Shown here: one piece after another, positions 23,789 to 32,409 of the stretch | Layout: every line of letters begins with the position of its first letter | Numbering within the stretch: the stretch's first letter is position 1 | Origin: a virus | Virus record (IMG/VR): IMGVR_UViG_3300025121_000075 | Span: 1 to 47,680 of that record | Length of the DNA: 47,680 nt | Strand: one strand, 5' to 3' | Translations under genes and position numbers: made by a program | Notes under the pieces: generated by a model | Database searches by the model: none | Seen by the model: only the letters and a program-made list of their open reading frames with translations | What the model was told of the DNA's origin: nothing

Positions 23789-25003
23789 GTGAACGTTCAA
23801 CTGCTGGATTATGTTGATCTTGGAAAGCAGGTCCTCAAAAAAGACCCGGTCAGCGGGTTTTTGCGGATCCCCGTTGCCCTAACCTGTGTGCAGGTACGTG
23901 ATTACCCGGAGATCAGCAGACCAGACGGAAGGATGGGGACCAAGATCGCCTTCCCGAACCAGACGATCCAAGATGCCGCTCCAACCTTTAACGACGTCCC
24001 GGTGGTCGTCCACCACGGGGTAGATTGGGTAACTACCGGGAATTTCAGGGACAGGGCCGTGGGGCACGTTTCCTCCGGAGTTAGGTTCGACGAAAAAACC
24101 AAGCACCTCCGGGGGGAGGTGATCATCTCCGATGAAAAAACGATCAAGGAAGTCTTAGGCAGGAAACAATACCGGGAGGTCAGCATCGGGGCCCCTGGGG
24201 CGATTGAGTTCCAGGCTTGTTATCTGTTGCAAGACGGGACCCTGAGCTTCGACCCAAACTCCGGTGGAGAACCGGCAGACGCCTGGTGCTCCGGTATGAC
24301 GGGGAACCACCTGGCCTTGGTTCCCCAAGGAAGAGCTGGGGCCAGCTGTCGTCTTTTGATTGACCATGACACCCCGCCAAAAGGCGGCGAACCTAAACCT
24401 AATCAAGGAGCAAACGTGAAAATCAAGATCACCCTGCCCATTTACTTGGCAGACGGGAAGCCCGTAGTTGAGCAAAGGGAGGTGGAGTTTGAAGACACCG
24501 TCGAGCCTCTCGTTGCCGTGTTCAGGGACCGAGAGGCAAGGATCAAGGCGCAAATTGACCTTACGGACACCTCTAGGCGGACCGCCGAGGAAAGGGCCAA
24601 ACAAGCCGAAGCCAAGCTGAAAGATGCCGAAGACAAGGCCAAGGAACTGGTTCCAAAAAAGGAAGTAGCGGCAATGGTCCAGGATCATTTGGTGGCAATG
24701 GGCGCAGCTCAAAACCTGAGGATCGAGATCAAAGACGGCCAAGGGGCGATGGAAATCAAGCTGGCGGTGATCGAACAGCTTTTGCCTTCGGTTCGCCAGC
24801 ACTTAAAGGACAGCAAGCACGACCAAGAAGCAACCCACGTTGACATTGCCTTCAAGGCGTCCACGGCCAACTTGAGGGATGCGGCGGAGATGGCTCTGAT
24901 CAACAAGGCCATGAAGGGCGGGATGCAGCAACAGACCGGCTTTAATGACGCTCCTGTGGCCAAAACTCCCCGGCAGATCCACGAAGAACGTTACAACCCT
25001 TAA
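23789..25003 (+). CDS. Prohead protease fused to scaffold (DUF2213)
   Basis: 404 residues from GTG after GGAGG. The N-terminal 190 match DUF2213 protease features: SRPDGRMGTKI, a VPVVVHHG histidine, VGHVSSGVRFD, RGEVIISDEKTI and YREVSIG with the probable serine. The C-terminal half is a coiled-coil, lysine- and glutamate-rich scaffold part (about 265-300). The protease matures the head after assembly on the scaffold. An internal start at 24416 probably makes scaffold alone. Confidence 0.82.
   Translation: MNVQLLDYVDLGKQVLKKDPVSGFLRIPVALTCVQVRDYPEISRPDGRMGTKIAFPNQTIQDAAPTFNDVPVVVHHGVDWVTTGNFRDRAVGHVSSGVRFDEKTKHLRGEVIISDEKTIKEVLGRKQYREVSIGAPGAIEFQACYLLQDGTLSFDPNSGGEPADAWCSGMTGNHLALVPQGRAGASCRLLIDHDTPPKGGEPKPNQGANVKIKITLPIYLADGKPVVEQREVEFEDTVEPLVAVFRDREARIKAQIDLTDTSRRTAEERAKQAEAKLKDAEDKAKELVPKKEVAAMVQDHLVAMGAAQNLRIEIKDGQGAMEIKLAVIEQLLPSVRQHLKDSKHDQEATHVDIAFKASTANLRDAAEMALINKAMKGGMQQQTGFNDAPVAKTPRQIHEERYNP
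24416..25003 (+). CDS. Nested scaffold protein, in-frame internal start
   Basis: A GTG at 24416 lies five bases after AAGGAG, in frame inside the protease gene, exactly at the boundary between the DUF2213 domain and the coiled-coil part. The 195-residue product would be a free scaffold, as lambda Nu3 is within gene C. Confidence 0.55.
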   Translation: MKIKITLPIYLADGKPVVEQREVEFEDTVEPLVAVFRDREARIKAQIDLTDTSRRTAEERAKQAEAKLKDAEDKAKELVPKKEVAAMVQDHLVAMGAAQNLRIEIKDGQGAMEIKLAVIEQLLPSVRQHLKDSKHDQEATHVDIAFKASTANLRDAAEMALINKAMKGGMQQQTGFNDAPVAKTPRQIHEERYNP

Positions 25004-25018
25004 CCTACCAGAGGAACG

Positions 25019-25525
25019 ATGCAAACAAGTTACGCCAACCCTTCCACCGGCTACGCCGGGCAATTGTTGAACCAGGGCGAAGTCCCGGACCTTGAGGCCT
25101 TGTCGGTCGAGGGAGCGGAGATCGCCTTTGGGACCGGCGTTATCAGCGGGACCAACAAAGAGACCCAAATCAAAACGCCCGCTGCGGTCTTTACCCTGGC
25201 CCAGTTCCGGGGTGTGGTCATTGCCACCGCAGCGAGGATCGAGCGGCTTTACAAACAAGTTGGCCTGCCCAAGGTCCCGGTTGGGGAGGCCATCGACGTG
25301 CTGCGGCAGGGTTATGCCAAGGTGTTGACCAAAGCGTCTCCGATCAGCAGGGGCGACGCAGTTTATCTGCAACACACCGCAGGCGGGGTTTATGCCCCCG
25401 GCGACCTGCACAACGATGCCGCTCAAGCGGCCAACGCCGTGGACGTTTCCGCAGTTGCCGCTTGGTACCGTGGGGTATCTGTTGCGGGCGAATATGCCAC
25501 CATCCAACTTTCGATCAAGGGGTAA
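25019..25525 (+). CDS. Head decoration/structural cement protein (DUF2190-like)
   Basis: 168 residues. It starts MQTSYANPSTGYAGQLLN, the typical opening of Gp24/DUF2190-type cement proteins, followed by strands with GTGVISG, FRGVVIATAARI and GDAVYLQHT. It lies between protease/scaffold and the major capsid protein, the usual place. It is expected to bind and stabilise the capsid surface. Confidence 0.7.
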   Translation: MQTSYANPSTGYAGQLLNQGEVPDLEALSVEGAEIAFGTGVISGTNKETQIKTPAAVFTLAQFRGVVIATAARIERLYKQVGLPKVPVGEAIDVLRQGYAKVLTKASPISRGDAVYLQHTAGGVYAPGDLHNDAAQAANAVDVSAVAAWYRGVSVAGEYATIQLSIKG

Positions 25526-25528
25526 ACA

Positions 25529-26686
25529 ATGCAATTTCTTAAACCGCATCCGGAACAAACCTTGATGGACAGCACCGTTTCCATGCTGCTCAAGACTCCT
25601 GGAGTCGTTGGGCAGATGCCGATCCTGCAAGAGCCCCAGGCCCAAAAGAACCTGCGGGACGCCCTCAACAAGGCGGAACTGCTGGCCTACAACCTCACTG
25701 CCACAAGCAGCCAACAATCCAAGGTCTTGATCGGGTCCGCCGGAGCCCATCAGGTCATCATGGATGGGAAAATGGTTCCCCTTAAGGACGGTCCGGGTGA
25801 CTACTCCGCAAGGTCGTTGGAGCGATTCGATCCCAAAATGCGGGAGGCAAAGTTAAAAAAGCTCAACTTTGCCGACATCCTCCCGGTCAATAACTTGGCC
25901 GACCCTGCCGTGACGGCGGAAACCTACGAGATGAGTTTCCCGATCATCGAAGCCAAGGAGCAGTACTCGGAACACGGCCAAAAGTCCAACCAGATTGATG
26001 TGATCGTGAAGGAATTTACCTCTACCGTAAAACGGGAAGACGTCGAGTTCGTCCTGACCTACGACGACATCCAAGCCATGGCCCGCACGGGGAGAATCAA
26101 CCAGGTCGAACGCAAGATCCGGGTGGCCTATCGGGCTTACCAGGAAAAAGCCCAAGCCCGTTTTATGCTGGGGGATGCAACCCAAGGGGTGAAGGGCTTC
26201 ACCAACCACGCCTACATGCCGGGGGCAGCAATTTCGCAAGGCGGGAAAACCACCATCGCCTCCATGCTGCCAGAAGAGCAGATTAAGTTTTTTAACAGCC
26301 TGATCACCCAGGTCTATATGGCCACGGGGATGAACCATTCCCCCAATGCTTTGTGCTTGGCACCCAACATTTGGTCCACACTTTTTAACCAGATCGTCGA
26401 TTTCCAATACCGAAGAGTTTTAGAATATCTGCTCGACCAGCTGGGGGGCATGGGGTACCGGGAAATTCACCCCTGCTTTGAACTCCAGGCAACTGGGGTC
26501 AACGCCAAAGACCAAGTGATTGCCTACGAAAAAAGTATCGAAAACATGGAGGCAACCATCCTCCAAGACCTGACCTGGATTCCCCAGCAGCCTGTAGGTT
26601 CCTCGATCAAGTTCACCGGGACCTTCAAACTGGGCGAATACAAGTCCTTTTTCCCACTCTCGGCCCTCCGGGCATACGAGCAATAA
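25529..26686 (+). CDS. Major capsid protein (DUF2184-like)
   Basis: 385 residues. The content fits the DUF2184 capsid family: an N-terminal extended arm, then EQYSEHGQKSNQIDVIVK, YDDIQAMARTGRINQVERKI, the FMLGDATQGVKGFTNH segment and a C-terminal strand near YKSFFPLSALRAYEQ. HK97-fold subunits build the icosahedral shell. Position after protease and cement protein supports this. The gene has its own spaced ribosome site. Confidence 0.85.
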   Translation: MQFLKPHPEQTLMDSTVSMLLKTPGVVGQMPILQEPQAQKNLRDALNKAELLAYNLTATSSQQSKVLIGSAGAHQVIMDGKMVPLKDGPGDYSARSLERFDPKMREAKLKKLNFADILPVNNLADPAVTAETYEMSFPIIEAKEQYSEHGQKSNQIDVIVKEFTSTVKREDVEFVLTYDDIQAMARTGRINQVERKIRVAYRAYQEKAQARFMLGDATQGVKGFTNHAYMPGAAISQGGKTTIASMLPEEQIKFFNSLITQVYMATGMNHSPNALCLAPNIWSTLFNQIVDFQYRRVLEYLLDQLGGMGYREIHPCFELQATGVNAKDQVIAYEKSIENMEATILQDLTWIPQQPVGSSIKFTGTFKLGEYKSFFPLSALRAYEQ

Positions 26687-26697
26687 AGGAGCGATTC

Positions 26698-27231
26698 GTG
26701 AGCAAAATGTTTGTGATCCAAAACAACGGTACCAGCCAAACCAGCTTTTTCTTTGAGGTCAAAAACGAAGAGGAAACGGAGCAGGTGACGCTGGTGATCC
26801 CGGCCAGTTTTAACGGCGTTCCCGGCATCAGCCGGGAGTTGAGCGAAGCCGAAGTAAAGGCGTTGCAGGAAGACCCCAAACAAAAGGCCTTTAAGGTTCT
26901 TTGTGAGCAAGGGGTGTTTCTGGTGGTGGAAAAAAAGCCGCAAGTCTCCCCCACCAAAAAGGCGGAAGAGCTGGCCCAATTTGATCCCCAAGGCCCTGCG
27001 GGGCAAGAGATGATCAAAAAGGCCACGGAGCAGGCTCTCGAAGGGTTGGTCAAAAAGCTGGAAGGCCTGGGGCTGACTCCCGAACTGCTCCAACAGTTTG
27101 GGCAATTTAAGGCGGTTTTTGAAGAGGCCAAGGCTATCCTCTCCAAGGTGGAAGCAGCGGCCAAAGCAGTCGATACCAGCGCCAAGGAGGCGGCAAAATC
27201 CGCCGCCGAAGCGAAAAAAAACAAAGAGTAA
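26698..27231 (+). CDS. Hypothetical structural protein with alanine/lysine-rich tail
   Basis: 177 residues from GTG after AGGAG. An N-terminal beta-rich domain of about 75 residues is followed by a long helical region rich in alanine, lysine and glutamate. It lies between the capsid and connector genes, so a head-completion or accessory capsid role is likely but unproven. Confidence 0.6.
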   Translation: MSKMFVIQNNGTSQTSFFFEVKNEEETEQVTLVIPASFNGVPGISRELSEAEVKALQEDPKQKAFKVLCEQGVFLVVEKKPQVSPTKKAEELAQFDPQGPAGQEMIKKATEQALEGLVKKLEGLGLTPELLQQFGQFKAVFEEAKAILSKVEAAAKAVDTSAKEAAKSAAEAKKNKE

Positions 27232-27234
27232 CCA

Positions 27235-27903
27235 ATGGGATTGTTGATCACCTGGGAAGACGTGCTGCTCATCGCAGCGGGGGAAAAGGACCTGGCCAAC
27301 GAGGACAAGTTCACCTTGGACTTGCTGGCCAGGGTTACCGTCACCGATGTTGGGAGCACGTCCTACAACCTAACCTTGTTGGGTCAGGTGATCAGCTTCC
27401 AGCGGCAAGTCGAGGATAGTCTCGCAGCTGTGGCGGCGGGACTGATCCAAGGCATAAACGAATGTAGGCCCTTGGTTGATCAGGCCAAGGCCAAGCCGGG
27501 CCGGTACCCGGACGAGTTCTCCATTTATGGGAAAATCAGTTTGAATTGGTTTGAAGTGAGCCCCGGAACTGGGACGACGGTGGCCCAGTCCCTGGCAAAA
27601 GCGATTGTGTATGGGGGAAGAAGCTTCATCCTCAAGCTCTGCGAAAAGAAGGTACAGGCCTCGGTTTTTGGGGATTTCACCTACGAAGCACAACTGTATT
27701 ATGCGGCCCACCTGGCAGCACAAACCAGGACCCCGGCCCAAGGCAAAGGGAGCCTTTCGGGCCAAAGCTTTGGTGGAGAATCAATGACTTTTACCATGCC
27801 CAACCTCAACCCAAAGGCGGGAGAGGTCTTAAAACAAACCACCTACGGGCAGGCATTCCTCGAACTTTCAAGGGGCTTGGTGTTCCCGATGGTGGTCGGG
27901 TGA
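27235..27903 (+). CDS. Head-tail connector-type protein
   Basis: 222 residues, soluble. The position directly after the capsid block and before the neck genes is that of head-completion (gp6-like, DUF4054-type) proteins. No single motif decides this. The stop overlaps the next GTG. Confidence 0.5.
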   Translation: MGLLITWEDVLLIAAGEKDLANEDKFTLDLLARVTVTDVGSTSYNLTLLGQVISFQRQVEDSLAAVAAGLIQGINECRPLVDQAKAKPGRYPDEFSIYGKISLNWFEVSPGTGTTVAQSLAKAIVYGGRSFILKLCEKKVQASVFGDFTYEAQLYYAAHLAAQTRTPAQGKGSLSGQSFGGESMTFTMPNLNPKAGEVLKQTTYGQAFLELSRGLVFPMVVG

Positions 27904-28286
27904 GCGGTCTGGTGATTGAGGTCCTGATCGAGGAGGACTCCAAAAATTTTGACCAAATGGAAACCCGGTGTTTTGCGGAGGTGCCGTTTGTCGAGATCGG
28001 CCTCCTGGAGGAAAGCCCCAGAGCACAATTCAAGCGGGGGGAAGACCAGATGATCCGCCAAGAGACGGCGGCCTTGCTCCTTCGTGGGCTTGAGTCCAGT
28101 CACATCACGGTAACGACGGACCAGGTGGCAGAGTCGTTGTTGTTGTACTTGATGGAAAACCAAGCCCCGGAACAGGAGCTCAAGATCGTAGGGCAGTTGC
28201 TTGGGGAGGTCATGGCCGGACAAACCAACCCCGCCGCCACCAAGGGAGAACTGAAAAAAGCGATCATTGCCCAGGTAAGAAAGTGA
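27900..28286 (+). CDS. Small neck/accessory structural protein
   Basis: 128 residues from a GTG that overlaps the previous stop. Acidic and helical; the N-terminal GLVIEVLIEEDSKNF reads as a strand. No family recognised. It belongs to the connector/neck cluster by position. Confidence 0.5.
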   Translation: MSGLVIEVLIEEDSKNFDQMETRCFAEVPFVEIGLLEESPRAQFKRGEDQMIRQETAALLLRGLESSHITVTTDQVAESLLLYLMENQAPEQELKIVGQLLGEVMAGQTNPAATKGELKKAIIAQVRK

Positions 28287-28633
28287 CCCCAGATCCGCAG
28301 TTCTTGGATACGATTTTGGATAACGCCGTGCCGGTCGAATTGGTTTCTGCGGGGACGGTTGAGGTCATCCAGGGCCGGGCGACCGGGAGCGAGCAGGTCT
28401 TGCCCCTGGTCGCTTGGCCTCAGCAATCAAGCCCAGAGGAGATTAAATTTGCAAGGCAAGACGGGGACCGAATTGGCGAATGGCTGACGTTTCGTGGTGC
28501 CTTTGACCCGTTGGTCAAGTCTGGGGCTTCCTTACGGTACCGGGGCCGGGATTATCAGATCAGAAAACTTTGGCGGGTACCGGTTGCGGAACCCGTATTT
28601 TACATAGCTGTAGGCTATTGGAGCGAGGCTTAG
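28283..28633 (+). CDS. Head-tail joining (neck) protein
   Basis: 116 residues from GTG overlapping the previous stop. Beta-rich with ASLRYRGRDYQIRKLWRVP near the end, similar in build to phage head-closure/stopper proteins. Probable role: closing the portal and receiving the tail. Confidence 0.55.
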   Translation: MTPDPQFLDTILDNAVPVELVSAGTVEVIQGRATGSEQVLPLVAWPQQSSPEEIKFARQDGDRIGEWLTFRGAFDPLVKSGASLRYRGRDYQIRKLWRVPVAEPVFYIAVGYWSEA

Positions 28634-29251
28634 GTGGACGGATTGCAAAACAACTTCGGCCAGCAGATCAATTCGCTGGTTTTTTGGATCACCGAACTGA
28701 CCGGGTTGGCCCCAAATAGGGTCCTGGACGGGCGTTCGGTTGGTGCGGATCGCCCCAAAAACGAGGCTTACACCTTGTTCTACGTGGTCCACAACGATGA
28801 TGCCGGCCAAATCGGGGTCAAAAGGATCAGCAACGGGGATGGAACCGTGGCGGTCTGGAGGTATCGGCCCAAACAGTTGGGGATCGACCTGCACTTTTAC
28901 AGCCCTGACCACAAGCCGGTCAGCCACAGCGACCAGCCGCAAGACGCCGGGTACTACGCCAGGAGGTTCTCCGCTGGTGTAAAAACCGAAAAAGGAAAGA
29001 CGGCCTTGGCCGAATCAGAACCTTTGTCCGGGCGCTGCGGTGGGTTGGCCCTGCAAGATTTGGCCGGGCCGATCAACCAGGATTTTAGGGAGGAGCAGTC
29101 CTCCGGTTGGGTCAGGCACCAATATCTGGATCTGACCTTGAGTTACACCGAGGTAACCTTGGAAACCCTGCCGGAAATCAACGAAGTCAGAATGACCGGA
29201 ACCGGGGCCGGGGCGGCCCCAAATACGACCATCGCAGTTAACGCCAACTAA
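28634..29251 (+). CDS. Neck/tail-terminator-like protein
   Basis: 205 residues. GTG follows the previous stop directly. It has a first-half helix with FWITELTGLAPNRV, then beta segments and YLDLTLSYTE. The place immediately before the sheath gene is that of the tail terminator in contractile phages. Family (LIC_12616 neck type) is suspected, not confirmed. Confidence 0.55.
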   Translation: MDGLQNNFGQQINSLVFWITELTGLAPNRVLDGRSVGADRPKNEAYTLFYVVHNDDAGQIGVKRISNGDGTVAVWRYRPKQLGIDLHFYSPDHKPVSHSDQPQDAGYYARRFSAGVKTEKGKTALAESEPLSGRCGGLALQDLAGPINQDFREEQSSGWVRHQYLDLTLSYTEVTLETLPEINEVRMTGTGAGAAPNTTIAVNAN

Positions 29252-29259
29252 GAGGACCA

Positions 29260-30897
29260 ATGAACAGCTCCAAATTCGTCAAAGCCCAAACCAGCACGAC
29301 CCCTTCGGCACTTGCCGGAGATGACTTGAGCATCATTCTGTTTCTTAGTGATGTCTCGACCGCCAGCAACTGGGACGGGAAAACGGTCAAAAGTTATTCC
29401 AACCCAGATGAAATCGCCTTGGACTTCCCCGAAAACCACTGGGCCAGGACGGTAGCGGCAAAGGTCTTTGGACAAGTGCCTTCGGTTTCAACCTTGAAGA
29501 TCGGCAGGCGTAACCTCGCCCAAACCATGACCGGGGCGCTGGACGCAGCCGAAGCAGCGGACTCGAAGTGGTTTTTGCTGGTCGGCGCCAGGGGGGAGGA
29601 TATTTTTGAGGCTGGAGATTGGATCGAGGCCAGGGTCCTCAAGTTCGGTATTTATGCCTCGGAAGACCCGTTTAGCTTGGATGCGCAAGTGACCACCAGC
29701 ATCAAGGCCCGGTTTGCTTTGAAGGGTTACAAAAAATCATGCCTGCTTTGGCATCACCAGTCCGGTACCAAGTTGACCGGGGTCAAAATCACGGTTGCGG
29801 CTGGCGTTGCCACCGCCACCGCCGCCAGTGTGGCGCAAGTGGCCAAAGTTGCGGTGGACACGGTCCTGGACTCCACCAACTACACTCTGACCTTCAACGG
29901 GCAAGCGGTCACCTCCAACTCCGGGGTGGGGGCAACGTTCACCACCATCCGGGATGGGCTGATCAACGTGTTTAACCAGCTTCCTGGGGCCATCGGTCTG
30001 GCGGAAGTTGGCGTTGGGGCCAACGAGTTGAAGATCACGGCCATCGATCCCGGCACTCCCTTTACCTTGGCGGCCGTCGCCAACATGACCGTCACCGAGA
30101 CTACCGCCAACCAAACCGCAGAGCACCTTCGCAGGGTGGGGGATCAAGTGGTGATCGAAGGCAGCAGCGCTGCCTTTAACGGCTTGCGGACGGTCAAGGA
30201 GGTGATCCTCCAGAGCAACGGCAAGTCCGACCAATTCACTTTTGACGCTCCCCTGGCGGTGGCCAACGATGTAAGCGGGAACGCTTCGATTGACGGCGGA
30301 TTTACCTACCCGGACGCTGCGGCCGCCGGGATGGGCTTGGCCTTCCCGATGGGCAAGATCGACTGGGCCTTCAAGTCGCTAGGAGGCATCGAGCCGAGCC
30401 CCGAGACGTTGATCACAGAATCGGTCTCGCAGGCGCTGGAGCTGGCCAACTGCAACTACTACACTGCCGTAGGCGGCAGGAACATCCTCTTTGAGGCGGT
30501 CACCGGGTTTGGGATCCCCATCGACCAGATGATCGGCCTGGGCCTTTGGCTGCCCAATTTGATCAAGGGCGACGTGTACGCTCACATCACCGGCCAAAAA
30601 CGCTTTACCTTGGACGACTCCGGGCTTTTGGCGGTCAAGGTGCTGGTGGAGCAATGTCTGGCCAGAGCCCAGGCGGCAGGACTGACCGCTCCCTTTGTCG
30701 AGGACTTTGCCCTTTACCCGGACACCGGGCTTCCGGCTGGGGCCCAATTGGGGGACCACTACGTCGTCAAGGTGCCGCAGCTCAAAGATGTCCCCAAGAT
30801 TGAGCGGGAGGCAGGCAAAGTCCTTTCGGGGATTGAGTACCAGATCCAAGGAGCCAAGGGCTTCCATTTCGTCAACATTTTCGGAAACTTCACTTAA
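29260..30897 (+). CDS. Tail sheath protein (DUF3383)
   Basis: 545 residues. The N-terminal part with SIILFLSDVS, WARTVAAKVFGQ, and LKIGRRN, and the C-terminal GLWLPNLIKGDVYAHITGQK plus GAQLGDHYVVKVPQ are typical of DUF3383 sheath proteins. Between about residues 170 and 330 there is a low-complexity, alanine/threonine/valine-rich beta domain that looks like an insertion exposed on the sheath. The sheath contracts to drive the tube into the cell, which makes this phage a myovirus. Confidence 0.85.
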   Translation: MNSSKFVKAQTSTTPSALAGDDLSIILFLSDVSTASNWDGKTVKSYSNPDEIALDFPENHWARTVAAKVFGQVPSVSTLKIGRRNLAQTMTGALDAAEAADSKWFLLVGARGEDIFEAGDWIEARVLKFGIYASEDPFSLDAQVTTSIKARFALKGYKKSCLLWHHQSGTKLTGVKITVAAGVATATAASVAQVAKVAVDTVLDSTNYTLTFNGQAVTSNSGVGATFTTIRDGLINVFNQLPGAIGLAEVGVGANELKITAIDPGTPFTLAAVANMTVTETTANQTAEHLRRVGDQVVIEGSSAAFNGLRTVKEVILQSNGKSDQFTFDAPLAVANDVSGNASIDGGFTYPDAAAAGMGLAFPMGKIDWAFKSLGGIEPSPETLITESVSQALELANCNYYTAVGGRNILFEAVTGFGIPIDQMIGLGLWLPNLIKGDVYAHITGQKRFTLDDSGLLAVKVLVEQCLARAQAAGLTAPFVEDFALYPDTGLPAGAQLGDHYVVKVPQLKDVPKIEREAGKVLSGIEYQIQGAKGFHFVNIFGNFT

Positions 30898-30906
30898 AAA
30901 GGAAAC

Positions 30907-31356
30907 ATGCCAAACGAACCTGAATTGCTGGCGACCGACTCTTTTCCGCACATCATCGTGACGATCACCAGGGTAAAAAACGGCAAATCGGAAACCTTGA
31001 GCGGGCTCAACGGGATTGAAGTCGCTCGGGCTGCCGGGAAGTACGAAAAAGACGTAAAAATCAGCGAAGACGGCAAAGTGGGGGTCCGCACGGTCAACGC
31101 CAACAGCCGGTCGGGGACGGTAAACCTGGTGCTGGCCCATCACAGCCCCAGCATCGCTTTTTTGAGCGAGTTGGACGCAGCTGACCCCAAGGACGACCTG
31201 GTTGCGATCGACATCACCGACACCATGAACAAAAAAAGCTGGAAGGCCGGTGTGGCATGGCTGTGTGAGTTTGCTACGGCGAACTTGAAAAAAACCAAGG
31301 AAGACCGAACCTTTGCGTTTGCCTCGACATTTCTGAAGATGGACGCCCAAGGGTAA
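30907..31356 (+). CDS. Tail tube protein (DUF3277-like)
   Basis: 149 residues, beta-rich. IIVTITRV, the SGTVNLVLAHHSPS segment and the final FAFASTFLKMDAQG resemble contractile-tail tube proteins, which polymerise inside the sheath. It directly follows the sheath gene. Confidence 0.75.
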   Translation: MPNEPELLATDSFPHIIVTITRVKNGKSETLSGLNGIEVARAAGKYEKDVKISEDGKVGVRTVNANSRSGTVNLVLAHHSPSIAFLSELDAADPKDDLVAIDITDTMNKKSWKAGVAWLCEFATANLKKTKEDRTFAFASTFLKMDAQG

Positions 31357-31361
31357 ACAAC

Positions 31362-31796
31362 GTGGACAAGCCGGAACTCATCACCATCGGGGGGGACCAA
31401 CTCCAAGTCAATTTTGGAGGTAAGCCCCTCAAAGGGTACGCCCAAAAAGGCGTAGTCATCGAGCCAGCAGCCCCCAGGTTTGGAACCAAAAGGGCCCTGG
31501 GCGGGCAGGTGATCCCGGTGATGAGCAGGGACAACAGGGCCAAAGCCACGTTGACCCTGCTTCGAGGTTCCGAAAGCAACTCCCTCTTGGACATGTTAGC
31601 CAAGGCCGACCAGTTTACCGGCAAGGCGGCCTTGCCGTTTATCGCCCACGACAAGGTCAGCGGAGGGTTTTATTTTTCCCTCCAGTCCAGGATCACCAAG
31701 GTCCCAGGGTTCCAAAGCGGGGAGTCGGAGTTGGTCTGGGAGTTCGAGTTGTATTATTTGATCAGCAAAGTTGGTTATATTCCAACCCTAATTTGA
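31362..31796 (+). CDS. Second tail tube-like/tail protein
   Basis: 144 residues from GTG. Also beta-rich, with KATLTLLRGSESNSLLD in a place like that of the tube SGT segment. It may be a tube-capping or initiator subunit, or a diverged duplicate of the preceding tube gene. No family is certain. Confidence 0.6.
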   Translation: MDKPELITIGGDQLQVNFGGKPLKGYAQKGVVIEPAAPRFGTKRALGGQVIPVMSRDNRAKATLTLLRGSESNSLLDMLAKADQFTGKAALPFIAHDKVSGGFYFSLQSRITKVPGFQSGESELVWEFELYYLISKVGYIPTLI

Positions 31797-31802
31797 GGCA
31801 CC

Positions 31803-32399
31803 GTGAAGGGTAAATTTGTTTTATTGTTGCTTGCCTTTGTTTTGGCAGGTGTGGCCCCGGCGTGGGCCGAATGTTGGTTTTTTTGTGGTGCGGCGGAAGC
31901 AGCAAAAGAAAGTCTGGCCGAGAGCTGCGATGCATTGTCCGACCCGGAGACCAAGCCTTTGGACTACTCCTTGGACGGAAGTCTGATTCTTTCCCCGGCC
32001 CAAAGGGCAAAAAGGGGCACCAATCTTTTTGAGGCCTTTGGGGCCGGTGTCAGTTACGGATTAAGCCCTGATTGGAGGCTCTTCGGCAGGTACGGGCAAA
32101 GCCGAACGACGGTCTTAGAAGGCCAAGTGGAGACCCAGGCCCGGACGCTGACCGTCTTGGGTGGGGGCAGTTTTTTGACCAAGCTGCAAGGGGGTAGTTT
32201 GCTTGAGCTGTCTGTGGGCACCGGGTGGGCCGGTGCGGACGGAGAAACCGTCTTTGGCCCTCCTTTGTACCTGCGGGCGCAGTGGTTCCCCTTGCCCACC
32301 CTTGGGGTGTATTATTCGATTCTTGACCTCCGGGCGGCAGATTCCAGGCAACTGGGCTTTGGCCAACTGGGGGTCAGCTTTTCTCTTAACCTCAACTAA
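31803..32399 (+). CDS. Exported beta-rich, outer-membrane-like protein inside the tail operon
   Basis: 198 residues from GTG. MKGKFVLLLLAFVLAGVAPA-WA is a clear signal peptide. The mature part has alternating strands with LFEAFGAGVSYGL, LTVLGGGSFL and the C-terminal GQLGVSFSLNLN, as in small outer-membrane barrels. It sits between the tube and tail-chaperone genes. A virion role is hard to reconcile with a signal peptide, so surface change or exclusion is more likely. Confidence 0.65.
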   Translation: MKGKFVLLLLAFVLAGVAPAWAECWFFCGAAEAAKESLAESCDALSDPETKPLDYSLDGSLILSPAQRAKRGTNLFEAFGAGVSYGLSPDWRLFGRYGQSRTTVLEGQVETQARTLTVLGGGSFLTKLQGGSLLELSVGTGWAGADGETVFGPPLYLRAQWFPLPTLGVYYSILDLRAADSRQLGFGQLGVSFSLNLN

Positions 32400-32409
32400 A
32401 AAGGCCTCT

